64,000 nucleotides of DNA from Anaerotruncus rubiinfantis (GTDB lineage Bacteria; Bacillota; Clostridia; Oscillospirales; Ruminococcaceae): assembly GCF_900078395.1 (NCBI RefSeq), contig NZ_FKLA01000006.1, forward strand, positions 1-64,000, written 5' to 3'. Each line of letters opens with the position of its first letter. Position 1 is the first letter of the stretch. The notes beneath the pieces are model-generated. The model ran no database searches. It was not told where the DNA came from and saw nothing but the letters and a program-made list of their open reading frames with translations. This document shows, piece by piece, positions 49,569-57,524 of the stretch. The translations under genes were made by a program, and so were the position numbers.

Positions 49569-50444
49569 ATGAAATTGACCGCCGCGGAATGCGATTCCCT
49601 GCAAAATTACTGCGCCAAATTCCGTCGGGATCTGATCAAACAGCTCCACAGCATCCAAACCGGGCATCCCGGGGGATCGCTCTCCTGCTGCGAAATCCTG
49701 ACGGTGCTCTACTTTGCAAAGGCAAACATCGCCCCGTCGAACCGCTCGGATCCGGAACGCGACTGGATAGTGCTCAGCAAAGGGCACGCCGCGCCCATGC
49801 TTTACCGCATCCTTGCGGAAAAGGGCTTCTTTCCCAAAGAGGAGCTCGCCACCCTCCGTCAGGCCGGCAGCCGCCTGCAGGGGCATCCCTGCCCGTCGCA
49901 GGTGATGGGAAAGAGCCCGAACGCCGCGACGGGCACGATGTGGCGGCGTGAGCTGCCGTCCGGCCCGCTCGGCGCGGCCTATGCCGCCTGCGTGGGCGTG
50001 GCGCTTGCCAATAAGGTTTCCCAACGGAAAAATTATGTCTACGCGGTGCTTGGCGACGGCGAATGCAACGAAGGCGTGATCTGGGAAGCCGCGATGTCGG
50101 TGAGCAAGTTCGGTCTTGACCGCCTGATTACGATTGTCGACCGCAACCATGTTCAGCTCGACGGCACAAGCGATGAAATCCTGCCGCTCGGCGACCTCGC
50201 CGCAAAATTCGCGGCGTTCGGGCTCTTTCCCATCACCTGCGACGGGCACGATGTGGCGGCGCTCTCTGACGCGATCGACACGGCCAAATCCGCTGGGAAG
50301 CCCTGTGTCATCCTTGCGGAAACGGTCAAAGGCAAGGGAGTTTCTTTCATGGAAGGCAAAAATGAATGGCACGGCAAGCCGATTGGAGACGCGGACTATG
50401 CCAAAGCGACGGCGGAACTGGGAGGTAACAAATCATGGGAATAA
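49569..50444 (+). CDS. Transketolase, N-terminal (ThDP-binding) subunit, second copy
   Basis: A 291-residue subunit. The ATG at 49569 is eight bases after AAAGGA; two ATGs slightly upstream are too close to it. Motifs are LIKQLHSIQTGHPGGSLSCCEIL, LSKGHAAPMLYRIL, GDGECNEGVIWEAAM with the downstream Asn (DRNHVQLDG) and ETVKGKGVSFMEG. It differs clearly from the copy at 3035 (for example the insertion around SPNAATGTMWRRELPSG), so the two pairs serve different operons. The 142-base gap before it contains a G-run/C-run and no gene. Confidence 0.85.
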   Translation: MKLTAAECDSLQNYCAKFRRDLIKQLHSIQTGHPGGSLSCCEILTVLYFAKANIAPSNRSDPERDWIVLSKGHAAPMLYRILAEKGFFPKEELATLRQAGSRLQGHPCPSQVMGKSPNAATGTMWRRELPSGPLGAAYAACVGVALANKVSQRKNYVYAVLGDGECNEGVIWEAAMSVSKFGLDRLITIVDRNHVQLDGTSDEILPLGDLAAKFAAFGLFPITCDGHDVAALSDAIDTAKSAGKPCVILAETVKGKGVSFMEGKNEWHGKPIGDADYAKATAELGGNKSWE

Positions 50445-51382
50445 CAATCCGTGAGGCTTATGGAAACGCGCTTGCCAAATACGGGCGCGGGGACGACCGG
50501 ATCGTAGTACTCGACGCGGATGTTTCCTCCTCCACCAAGTCCGGTATTTTTGCCGCGGCCTGCCCGGAGCGGTTCTTCAATGTCGGGATTTGCGAGCAGA
50601 ATATGGTGGCGATGGCGGCCGGAATGGCCGCAGCGGGAAAAATCCCGTTTGTCAACACCTTTGCGGTTTTCCTCGCAACGCTCGGTTCGCTTTCCGCGCG
50701 GGAGCTGATTGCCTACGCAGATCTCAATGTAAAACTGATAGGCGCTTATGGCGGCCTTTCCGATTCCTATGACGGCGCAAGTCATCATTCCATCGAAGAC
50801 CTGGCCTTTTTCCGCGCGATTCCAGGCATGACTGTCCTGGTGGCTTCGGATGAAGTGCTGACCGAAAACCTCATCCGGCTGGCTGTCGAAACGCCGGGCC
50901 CGATGTACATCCGCCTTTCCCGTGACGAAATGGAGCACCTCTACCCGAAGGATGAAACCTTCGCCATCGGCAAGGGCAAGGTTCTGCGCGACGGGTCGGA
51001 TGTAGTCATCTTTGCCTGCGGCGTGATGAGCGGCCGCGCGCTGGAAGCCGCAAAGCTGCTCGCGGAGAAAGGCATTCGCGCCGCGGTGGTTGACCTGTTC
51101 TCTCTGAAACCTGTCGACGCGGAGCTGATTCGCCGCTACGCGCAAAAAACCGGGGCAGTGGTTGCCGCGGAGGAGCACAACGTGATCGGCGGGTTGGGGA
51201 GCTCCGTGGCCGAAGTTCTCGCGGATGCCGGGCTTGGCGTCAAGCTGGAAAGAATCGGCGTGCAGGACACTTTCACCGAAAGCGGTTCCTACGCCGCACT
51301 TTCAAAAAAATACCATCTGCTGCCGGAAGATATCGCCGCCGTCGCAGAACGCGCGGCCGCAGCCAAGAGGCAGCATCCGTAA
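50435..51382 (+). CDS. Transketolase, C-terminal (pyrimidine-binding) subunit, second copy
   Basis: A 315-residue partner overlapping the N-terminal subunit gene by 10 bases, with GGGAGG just inside it. VGICEQNMVAMAAGMAAAG (about residues 50-68) holds the catalytic Glu. FAVFLATLGSLSARELIAYADLNVKLIGAYGGLSDSYDGASHHSIEDLA follows the fold of the family (split signature), and AEEHNVIGGLGSSVAEVL marks the C-terminal domain. Together with the aminotransferase it suggests ketol cleavage of a deaminated polyol. Confidence 0.85.
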   Translation: MGITIREAYGNALAKYGRGDDRIVVLDADVSSSTKSGIFAAACPERFFNVGICEQNMVAMAAGMAAAGKIPFVNTFAVFLATLGSLSARELIAYADLNVKLIGAYGGLSDSYDGASHHSIEDLAFFRAIPGMTVLVASDEVLTENLIRLAVETPGPMYIRLSRDEMEHLYPKDETFAIGKGKVLRDGSDVVIFACGVMSGRALEAAKLLAEKGIRAAVVDLFSLKPVDAELIRRYAQKTGAVVAAEEHNVIGGLGSSVAEVLADAGLGVKLERIGVQDTFTESGSYAALSKKYHLLPEDIAAVAERAAAAKRQHP

Positions 51383-51437
51383 ACGCTTCAAGGCGCCGGA
51401 GGACGCGCTGCCGCAGGCCCTTCAACCGATTCCTCTG

Positions 51438-51480
51438 ATATAAAATGAACAGCCGGTTAAACCGGCTGTTCATTTTATAT
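51438..51480 (+). terminator. Terminator with a 21-bp perfect stem
   Basis: Bases 51438-51458 are exactly complementary to 51460-51480 around one central A. T-rich sequence inside the right arm (CATTTTATAT) allows termination. It ends the DegT-transketolase operon. Confidence 0.85.
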
Positions 51481-51562
51481 TACGCTGCGGACATATCTTA
51501 CAGAGGCTTGCATTTAGCCGGATGATTGCAAATTTGACATGTTACTGTTTGGAATTTACAGA

Positions 51563-51591
51563 TTGACGTTTCATGCTTGGTTATATATAAT
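51563..51591 (+). promoter_or_regulatory. Promoter of the GntR gene
   Basis: TTGACG (51563-51568) and TATAAT (51586-51591) with 17-base spacing, about 60 bases before the start codon. TGACATGTTA, a near copy of the operator, lies upstream at 51535-51544. Confidence 0.8.
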
Positions 51592-51613
51592 ACAATTAAA
51601 CTGGTAATAATCG

Positions 51614-51623
51614 TAACACGTTA
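51614..51623. promoter_or_regulatory. Operator TAACACGTTA before the GntR gene
   Basis: A one-base variant of the TAACATGTTA palindrome, again just downstream of a -10 and a start site (near 51598). This fits autoregulation by the protein encoded at 51651. Confidence 0.6.
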
Positions 51624-51650
51624 GATGGTAATTGTATAAGAGGTGACACT

Positions 51651-52364
51651 ATGGAATGGACCGACAATACACCGGAAGTCAAAATCAGCAAAGTTTTACT
51701 AAACAAGCAGGTGTATAATATTCTTTTTGACTGGATCGTGGAGGACCGTCTCAAGCCCGGAACCAAGCTGAGCGTTGCAAAGCTGAGTGAGGAACTTGGC
51801 GTCAGCCGCTCCCCTGTGGCCGCGGCTTTAAGCTCCCTTGAGCGGGACGGTTATCTGGAAATCAAGCCGCAGTACGGGACTTTTGTGCGGGAACTTACCT
51901 TTGAAGAGCTGGATGTCATCTATCAGGCACGCGCGGCACTCGAGCGGGTGGTTGTGCTCTGTGCAACCCGTAAGGCGAGTCACCGCAGGCTGATGGAATA
52001 CCGGCAGCGGTTTGAGGCATATCAAAATATGCAAACTTTCACCGAGGGGCATCTGCGTGAGATCTTCGATCTGGATATCGAGCTTCACAATTATTTCGCT
52101 GAGTTCCTGCCGGAGGTCGTCTGTAAGGAATATACAAATATCTGCAATCTGACAAGGCGCAGCCGCCTTTTGAATCTCAATCACTCGATGCAGAACAAAA
52201 GCTCCTCCTTCGTATCCGAAAATATTGTTGTCCACATCAAAATTATTGACGCTATGCTGCAGGGAGATGTGGGAATGGCAATCAGCCTGGTGGAGGAAGA
52301 CGTCCTGTCAACGAGGGACAACGTGCTGAAAATAAAAACTTTTTCCGCTCCCGGCGGACACTGA
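51651..52364 (+). CDS. GntR-family regulator with FCD domain
   Basis: A 237-residue regulator behind AGAGGTG. The winged helix (about 15-80) has RLKPGTKLSVAKLSEELGVSRSPVAAALSSLERDGYLEIKPQYGTFV. The FCD domain (about 88-225) has YQARAALERVVV, the Asp-x3-His pair in LDIELHNYF and a His in ENIVVHIKII. The last His expected at the end of the domain appears replaced (LVEEDV). It lies directly after the DegT-transketolase operon, and matching palindromes in both divergent promoters and its own promoter mark it as their likely repressor. Confidence 0.85.
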   Translation: MEWTDNTPEVKISKVLLNKQVYNILFDWIVEDRLKPGTKLSVAKLSEELGVSRSPVAAALSSLERDGYLEIKPQYGTFVRELTFEELDVIYQARAALERVVVLCATRKASHRRLMEYRQRFEAYQNMQTFTEGHLREIFDLDIELHNYFAEFLPEVVCKEYTNICNLTRRSRLLNLNHSMQNKSSSFVSENIVVHIKIIDAMLQGDVGMAISLVEEDVLSTRDNVLKIKTFSAPGGH

Positions 52365-52423
52365 AGCATACAGCTCAAATCAAGCCAAAGCAAGCCTGCG
52401 CGTTTTTCATACATCAATATATG

Positions 52424-52453
52424 TTGTCTCACTACCACAAAGCATGCTATAAT
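52424..52453 (+). promoter_or_regulatory. Candidate promoter of the phosphatase gene
   Basis: TTGTCT (52424-52429) and TATAAT (52448-52453) with 18-base spacing, 60 bases before the start codon. Confidence 0.5.
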
Positions 52454-52512
52454 AACAATTATGTATCGGCTTAATTAATCGCCTAAAATACTTGATTTTT
52501 GAGGGGCAGTTT

Positions 52513-52983
52513 ATGATTAAAGTCCTATTTGTCTGCCACGGCAACATCTGCCGCAGTCCGATGGCCGAATTTATTTTCCGTGATCTCGCCGCAAAACACG
52601 GGGTCAGCGCCGCCGTCCAAACCGCGTCCGCCGCCACAAGCGCCGAGGAAATCGGCAACCCGGTCTACCCCGCCGCCAAATGCAAGCTGCTGGAGCACGG
52701 CATCACCTGCGAAGGCAAGCGTGCGGTCCAGCTGACCCGCGCCGACTATGAAAATTACGATTACCTGATCGGCATGGAAAACCGCAACCTCATAAACATG
52801 CAGCGGATTTTAGGCCCGGACAAAGACCGCAAGGTTTTCCGGCTGCTCGATTTCTCCCCCCGGCCGCGTGACATCTCAGATCCATGGTATTCGGATGATT
52901 TTGACACTGCTTGGAAAGATATCTGTGAAGGCTGCGAGGCGCTGCTCCAATATCTGGCCAAACGCGGTGAACTCTGCGCATAA
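52513..52983 (+). CDS. Low-molecular-weight protein-tyrosine phosphatase
   Basis: A 156-residue phosphatase. The P-loop VCHGNICRSP (residues 7-16) has the Cys-x5-Arg signature with Cys 8 as nucleophile and Arg 14. The general-acid loop is ISDPWYSDDF (about 122-131), containing the Asp-Pro. The chosen ATG follows GAGGGG. Such enzymes act on phosphotyrosine or phosphoarginine; arsenate reductases of this fold need extra Cys residues that are not evident here. It is monocistronic, between its own promoter and a terminator. Confidence 0.9.
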   Translation: MIKVLFVCHGNICRSPMAEFIFRDLAAKHGVSAAVQTASAATSAEEIGNPVYPAAKCKLLEHGITCEGKRAVQLTRADYENYDYLIGMENRNLINMQRILGPDKDRKVFRLLDFSPRPRDISDPWYSDDFDTAWKDICEGCEALLQYLAKRGELCA

Positions 52984-52992
52984 AATTTTTCA

Positions 52993-53027
52993 AACCGCCC
53001 GGAAAGGTGTTGACTTTTCCGGGCGGT
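52993..53027 (+). terminator. Terminator of the phosphatase gene, overlapping the next promoter
   Basis: AACCGCCCGGAAA (52993-53005) pairs with TTTCCGGGCGGTT (53015-53027). The -35 box of the metal-efflux promoter lies in its loop and right arm. Confidence 0.75.
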
Positions 53028-53037
53028 TATATATAAT
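53010..53037 (+). promoter_or_regulatory. Promoter of the metal-efflux operon
   Basis: TTGACT (53010-53015) and TATAAT (53032-53037) with 16-base spacing. The start site falls inside the ArsR-type palindrome that follows. Confidence 0.75.
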
Positions 53038-53040
53038 AAT

Positions 53041-53060
53041 ATATGAACAATATTTCATAT
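53041..53060. promoter_or_regulatory. ArsR/SmtB-type operator
   Basis: ATATGAACAATATTTCATAT is an imperfect inverted repeat with the TGAA...TTCA core typical of SmtB/CadC/CzrA operators. It covers the transcription start and almost reaches the first codon of the regulator. Confidence 0.7.
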
Positions 53061-53439
53061 GAATGGTTGTGAAGATATGCTTGATCAAAACGACGTTGAA
53101 CGCTGCGAATACATCCACGCGCATGAAGATATCATCCGCAAAGTCACCCAGGAGATGCCGGAAGATGAAATCCTTTATGATCTGGCCGAACTTTTCAAAA
53201 TTTTTGGCGATTCCACCCGGATCAAAATCCTCTATGTGCTCTTCGAATCCGAGATGTGCGTCTGCGACATCGCGCAGCTTTTGAACATGACCCAGAGCGC
53301 CATCTCCCACCAGCTGCGTGCGCTCAAACAAAGCAAGCTCGTCAAATACCGCCGCGAAGGCAAAACCGTCTTTTACTCCCTTGCGGATGGACATGTCCGC
53401 ACGATCATCAACCAGGGCATGGAACATGTCGCTGAATAG
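53059..53439 (+). CDS. ArsR/SmtB-family metal-sensing repressor
   Basis: A 126-residue winged-helix repressor. ELFKIFGDSTRIKILYVLFESEMCVCDIAQLLNMTQSAISHQLRALKQSKLVKYRREGKTVFYSLAD (split; about 35-105) is the classic fold. MCVCDIA carries the Cys-x-Cys of the CadC/alpha3N-type thiolate site, and an N-terminal Cys (ERCEYIHAHED) may complete it, favouring Cd, Pb or Zn. A C-terminal His pair (DGHVRTIINQGMEH) could give an alpha5 site. The start is uncertain: ATG 53059 has no ribosome site, and ATG 53077 is an alternative. It heads an operon with an HMA protein and a P-type ATPase. Confidence 0.88.
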   Translation: MNGCEDMLDQNDVERCEYIHAHEDIIRKVTQEMPEDEILYDLAELFKIFGDSTRIKILYVLFESEMCVCDIAQLLNMTQSAISHQLRALKQSKLVKYRREGKTVFYSLADGHVRTIINQGMEHVAE

Positions 53440-53467
53440 AATGAATCTTTCATTGGAGGGATATCTT

Positions 53468-53686
53468 ATGAAAAAGCACTTTAAACTGCAGGATCTCGAC
53501 TGTGCAAACTGCGCCGCCAAGATGGAAAACGCTGTGAAAAAGCTGGATGGTGTAAACGACGTTGCCATCAGCTTCATGACCCAGAAAATGACCATTGACG
53601 CGGACGACGCCCGTTTTGACGAAATCATGCGCGAAGTCGTCAAAACCTGCAGAAAGATCGAACCTGACTGTACCATCTGCCTGTAA
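53468..53686 (+). CDS. Heavy-metal-associated (HMA) domain protein
   Basis: A 72-residue free-standing ferredoxin-like metal carrier behind GGAGGG. LQDLDCANCAAKMENAVKKLDGV contains the Cys-x2-Cys metal site (about residues 12-15). Two more Cys (CRKIEPDCTIC) sit at the C-terminus. It corresponds to the N-terminal HMA domain missing from the ATPase encoded 41 bases downstream, so it probably hands Zn or Cd to it. Confidence 0.88.
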   Translation: MKKHFKLQDLDCANCAAKMENAVKKLDGVNDVAISFMTQKMTIDADDARFDEIMREVVKTCRKIEPDCTICL

Positions 53687-53727
53687 TTTTCCGCATCCCG
53701 AAATTGCGACGATAGAGGGGTTATACG

Positions 53728-55575
53728 ATGAATAAAAAACAAAAACTGACCTTATACCGGATTCTGGGCGCCGCGGTGCTCTTTGCGGCGGCGCTGCTGC
53801 TCCCGGCGCAAGGACCGCTGCGGTTGGTTGCCTTTCTGGGGCCTTACGCGGTCATCGGCTACGACGTGCTCTGGCGCGCGGGCCGCAATATTTTTCGTGG
53901 GCAGGTCTTTGATGAGAACTTCCTGATGGCGCTGGCTACAGTTGGCGCATTCTGCACCGGAGAATATCCGGAAGGCGTGGCCGTTATGTTGTTCTACCAG
54001 GTTGGTGAACTCTTCCAGAGCTATGCTGTAGGCCGTTCCCGCCAGTCGATTGCCAGCCTCATGGATATCCGGCCCGATTATGCCAATATCGAGCGGGACG
54101 GACAGCTCCTGCAGGTTGATCCGGATGAGGTCGCGGTCGGCGATGTGATTGTTGTCAAGGCGGGAGAAAAGATCCCGCTTGACGGCGTGGTGCTCGAGGG
54201 CGCCTCGGCGATCGATACCGCCGCGCTCACCGGCGAATCGCTGCCGCGAAACGTAGAGTCCGGCGACGACGTGATCAGCGGCTGCGTAAACCTCAGCGGC
54301 CTCATCCACGTGCGGGTCACCAAGGCGTTTGGAGAGTCCACCGTGGCAAAAATTCTCGATCTCGTGGAGAACGCAGGCAGCAAAAAGGCACGTGCCGAGA
54401 ATTTCATCACCCGGTTCGCCCGCTGGTATACGCCCGCAGTGGTCACCGCGGCCCTGCTGCTCGCAGTGATCCCGCCGCTTACGATGGGGCTGCCGTGGTC
54501 CGACTGGGTCCACCGGGCACTCATCTTCCTGGTCATCTCCTGCCCATGCGCGCTGGTCATTTCGGTGCCGCTCTCCTTCTTCGGGGGGATCGGCGGCGCC
54601 TCAAAAACCGGTATTCTCGTCAAGGGCGGCAACTACCTCGAGGTGCTCGCGGACACCGAAATCGTGGTCTTTGACAAAACCGGCACTCTGACCAAAGGCG
54701 TTTTCAACGTCACCGCGATCCATCCGGACGAATTCTCGGAAGCCAAGCTGCTCGAACTGGCCGCTTACGCGGAATGCTTTTCCGACCATCCAATCTCCCG
54801 CTCGCTGCGGGAGGCCTACGGCATGGAGATCGACCAGAGCCGCGTCACCGGCGTGGAAGAACTCTCCGGCCGCGGCGTACGCGCCACGGTTGGCGGACAG
54901 ATGGTCTGCGCGGGCAACGACAAACTGATGGACGAAATCGGCGTGGCATGGCACCCCTGCCATAAAGTTGGAACCACCGTTCATGTGGCGGTCGACGGGG
55001 CCTATGCCGGGCACATCGTCATCTCCGACGAACTCAAGCCCGATGCGAAAGCGGCAATCGCCGCGCTGAAGGCGCAGGGCGTGCGTAAGACGGTCATGCT
55101 GACCGGGGACGCGAAAGCGGTCGGCGAAAGCGTGGCAAAGGAGCTCGGGCTCGACGAAGTCCACGCCCAGCTGCTGCCCGCCGACAAGGTCGGCCGGGTC
55201 GAAGCGCTCCTTTGCGAAAAGTCCCCGAAGGGCAAGCTTGCCTTCGTGGGTGACGGCATCAATGACGCGCCGGTCCTTTCCCGCGCCGACATCGGCATTG
55301 CGATGGGGGCGCTCGGTTCCGACGCGGCGATCGAAGCGGCTGATATCGTGCTGATGGATGACAAGCCGTCGAAAATCGCTTCCGCTATGCGCATCTCGAA
55401 AAAAACGCTGCGTATCGTGCGTCAGAATATTGTCTTTGCGCTTGGCGTCAAGGCGTTGGTTCTCATACTGGGTGCGTGCGGCCTTGCGAACATGTGGGAA
55501 GCTGTCTTTGCTGATGTGGGCGTATCGGTCATCGCGATCCTCAACGCTTCCCGCGCGCTGCGTCCCGACAAATGA
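53728..55575 (+). CDS. P1B-type heavy-metal-transporting ATPase (Zn/Cd type)
   Basis: A 615-residue membrane pump. It lacks the usual N-terminal HMA domain. It contains the actuator loop ALTGESLPR, the metal-binding CPC in ISCPCALVISVPL (about residue 271), the phosphorylated Asp in VFDKTGTLT (about 315), the SDHPISRSL nucleotide-site His-Pro and VGDGINDAPVLSRADIGIAMG. The last helix pair has FADVGVSVIAILNA, with the Asp typical of Zn/Cd/Pb exporters rather than Cu pumps. About eight membrane helices are expected. It detoxifies the cell under control of the ArsR protein at 53059. Confidence 0.92.
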   Translation: MNKKQKLTLYRILGAAVLFAAALLLPAQGPLRLVAFLGPYAVIGYDVLWRAGRNIFRGQVFDENFLMALATVGAFCTGEYPEGVAVMLFYQVGELFQSYAVGRSRQSIASLMDIRPDYANIERDGQLLQVDPDEVAVGDVIVVKAGEKIPLDGVVLEGASAIDTAALTGESLPRNVESGDDVISGCVNLSGLIHVRVTKAFGESTVAKILDLVENAGSKKARAENFITRFARWYTPAVVTAALLLAVIPPLTMGLPWSDWVHRALIFLVISCPCALVISVPLSFFGGIGGASKTGILVKGGNYLEVLADTEIVVFDKTGTLTKGVFNVTAIHPDEFSEAKLLELAAYAECFSDHPISRSLREAYGMEIDQSRVTGVEELSGRGVRATVGGQMVCAGNDKLMDEIGVAWHPCHKVGTTVHVAVDGAYAGHIVISDELKPDAKAAIAALKAQGVRKTVMLTGDAKAVGESVAKELGLDEVHAQLLPADKVGRVEALLCEKSPKGKLAFVGDGINDAPVLSRADIGIAMGALGSDAAIEAADIVLMDDKPSKIASAMRISKKTLRIVRQNIVFALGVKALVLILGACGLANMWEAVFADVGVSVIAILNASRALRPDK

Positions 55576-55578
55576 CCA

Positions 55579-55602
55579 AAAAGCCCGCTTCGGCGGGCTT
55601 TT
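55579..55602 (+). terminator. Terminator of the metal-efflux operon
   Basis: AAAAGCCCGC-TTCG-GCGGGCTTTT, a compact stem with a stable tetraloop and T-run, a few bases after the ATPase stop. Confidence 0.9.
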
Positions 55603-55618
55603 GAGCGCCTTGGGCAGC

Positions 55619-55647
55619 TTGACTTTTTCTGCTGCCGGGCCTATAAT
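55619..55647 (+). promoter_or_regulatory. Promoter of the sufCB operon
   Basis: TTGACT (55619-55624) and TATAAT (55642-55647) with 17-base spacing. The transcript has a leader of about 75 bases with a weak hairpin (55681-55706). No known riboswitch is recognised. Confidence 0.75.
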
Positions 55648-55727
55648 TTTGTTACGTATCAATCGCGGCTAGATGAAAGCGGACAGGCCTTCCAAACCGG
55701 CCCGTCCTGAAATGAGGGACAATATCA

Positions 55728-56459
55728 TTGCTTACACTCGAACAGATCACATGGGGCGCTCCTGGCGGGGAACGCGTCCTGAAAGGCGTTGACCTTTCGA
55801 TCCCGGACGGCAAGCTCATTGTCGTCACCGGGCCGAACGGCGGCGGCAAGACTACCATCGCCAAGCTGATCGCCGGGCTTGAAAAGCCCGATTCCGGCCG
55901 TATCCTGCTCGACGGAGAGGACATCACCGGCCTTGATATCACCGGGCGCGCCCGGCGCGGCATCAGCTACGCCTTCCAACAGCCGGTACGCTTCAAAGGC
56001 GTGACCGTGCGCGACCTGGTCGAACTGGCGGCAGGCGGATCGCTTTCGGAGGACAAACTCTGCGAAATTCTCAGCCGGGTGGGGCTATGCGCCCGGGAAT
56101 ATGTCGACCGCGAGGTAAACGGCAGCCTTTCGGGCGGCGAAATCAAGCGTATTGAAATCGCAACCGTGCTCGCGCGGCACACCCGCATCTCCATCTTCGA
56201 CGAGCCCGAAGCGGGCATCGACCTCTGGAGTTTCTCGAATCTCATCAGTGTCTTTCAGGAGATGCGCGAGAGCCTGGATGGGACGCTCATCATCATCTCG
56301 CACCAGGAGCGGATCCTCTCGATCGCGGACGAGCTGGTTGTGATCGCTGACGGGCTTGTACAGGAGCGCGGCCCGCGCGATAAGATCCTGCCAAAGCTGC
56401 TTGGCGGCGAGGAACGCTGCGGCCATTGCCCCAACCTGGAGGAGGGAACTGCATCATGA
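55728..56459 (+). CDS. sufC: Fe-S cluster scaffold ATPase SufC (minimal SUF system)
   Basis: A 243-residue ABC-type ATPase without membrane partners, starting from TTG behind GAGGG. Walker A is GPNGGGKTT (about 35-43), the Q loop is FQQPVRFKG, the ABC signature is LSGGEIKRIEIA (about 138) and Walker B is ISIFDEPEAGIDLW, with the SufC-type EAGID in place of the D loop SALD. The switch His is in IISHQERI. A C-terminal GEERCGHCPN has two Cys. It energises cluster building on the SufB-type protein next door. Confidence 0.88.
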   Translation: MLTLEQITWGAPGGERVLKGVDLSIPDGKLIVVTGPNGGGKTTIAKLIAGLEKPDSGRILLDGEDITGLDITGRARRGISYAFQQPVRFKGVTVRDLVELAAGGSLSEDKLCEILSRVGLCAREYVDREVNGSLSGGEIKRIEIATVLARHTRISIFDEPEAGIDLWSFSNLISVFQEMRESLDGTLIIISHQERILSIADELVVIADGLVQERGPRDKILPKLLGGEERCGHCPNLEEGTAS

Positions 56460-57373
56460 ATCATGTCACTCAGGAGCTGCTCGCGGCTGTTTCCGATTGG
56501 GCCGGCTCTTTTTCAGGCGCGTTTAATATCCGCGAGGACGGCGGATGCGCGGGCCGCCAATCGACCGAACACGTCAAAATCGAACCCAAACAATTTCAGC
56601 CGGGCCTTGATATCCGCATCCTGCCCGGGACCCATGGTGAAACGGTTTCGATTCCCGCCATCGTCACTCACGGCAATGTGGATGACCTGGTCTACAACGA
56701 CTTCTTTGTCGGCGAAGGCGCTGACGTGACCATCGTCGCGGGCTGCGGCGTGCATACCGAGGATGCCTCGGCTGCCCGACACAACGGTATCCATCGCTTT
56801 TTCCTTTCGAAAGGCGCGCATGTCCGCTATGTGGAAAAGCATCTCGGGACCGGCCATGGCACCGGTCTGCGGTCGATCGATCCGGTCACCGAAGCGACCC
56901 TTGAAGAGGACGCGGTGCTCGAGATGGACACCTCCCAGATCGGCGGCGTGGACCGCACGACCCGCACTATGAAGGCGACGGTCGGCCCGCGCGCCAAATT
57001 GCTCATCCACGAACGCCTTTTGACCGAGGGCGATCAGCAGGCCAAAACGGATTTCGAAGTCGTGCTCGATGGCGAGGACTCCGGCGTCGATCTCATCTCC
57101 CGTTCGGTGGCGCGCGGCAATTCCCATCAGGCCTACCGTTCCCGTATCGTCGGAAACGCGCGCTGCACCGGCCATTCGGAGTGCGACGCCATCATCGCGG
57201 ACAACGGCACGGTGGACGCCGCCCCCGAGCTCACCGCCAGCCATGGCGACGCGGCCCTCATCCACGAAGCTGCTATTGGCAAGATCGCGGGTGAGCAGAT
57301 CCTCAAGCTGCGCACCCTGGGGCTCACCGAATCGGAAGCCGAAGCGAAGATTGTCGCCGGGTTCCTCAAATAA
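56456..57373 (+). CDS. SufB/SufD-family Fe-S cluster scaffold protein (short form)
   Basis: A 305-residue beta-helix protein overlapping sufC by four bases (ATGA). The SufBD core has GCGVHTEDASAARHNGIHRFFL, VRYVEKHLGTG, LEMDTSQIGGVDRTTRTMKA and RSRIVGNARCTGHSECDAII with conserved Cys. The C-terminus ASHGDAALIHEAAIGKIAGEQILKLRTLGLTE has the His-Glu-Ala motif used in SufC contact. It lacks the long N-terminus of SufB from SufBCD systems. As there is no SufD, SufS or SufU in the window, it likely works as a homodimer in the minimal SufBC (SMS) type found in anaerobes. Confidence 0.85.
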   Translation: MNHVTQELLAAVSDWAGSFSGAFNIREDGGCAGRQSTEHVKIEPKQFQPGLDIRILPGTHGETVSIPAIVTHGNVDDLVYNDFFVGEGADVTIVAGCGVHTEDASAARHNGIHRFFLSKGAHVRYVEKHLGTGHGTGLRSIDPVTEATLEEDAVLEMDTSQIGGVDRTTRTMKATVGPRAKLLIHERLLTEGDQQAKTDFEVVLDGEDSGVDLISRSVARGNSHQAYRSRIVGNARCTGHSECDAIIADNGTVDAAPELTASHGDAALIHEAAIGKIAGEQILKLRTLGLTESEAEAKIVAGFLK

Positions 57374-57385
57374 ACATCACCGCAA

Positions 57386-57422
57386 AAGCGGCCCGCCGGA
57401 GATTCCCGGCGGGCCGCTTCTT
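57386..57422 (+). terminator. Terminator of the sufCB operon
   Basis: A 14-bp perfect stem AAGCGGCCCGCCGG (57386-57399) / CCGGCGGGCCGCTT (57406-57419), followed by CTTGT. A second GC-rich hairpin (57445-57462 with 57477-57494, one mismatch) lies between it and the end of the feo operon and may terminate leftward transcription. Confidence 0.75.
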
Positions 57423-57524
57423 GTATCCGTCTTTTTTTGGAGGTGTTCCCCGGCCGGGCCCATTTTACAGCAGCATTGGGCCCGGCTGGGGAACGGGGTT
57501 AAATCAACTTTGGAAGCGGCAGGC

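Noticed and set aside
52513..52983. Arsenate reductase
   Set aside because: The P-loop fits low-molecular-weight phosphatases in general, and the extra Cys pair of thioredoxin-linked ArsC is not evident; the neighbouring ArsR/ATPase genes have their own promoter and look Zn/Cd-type.
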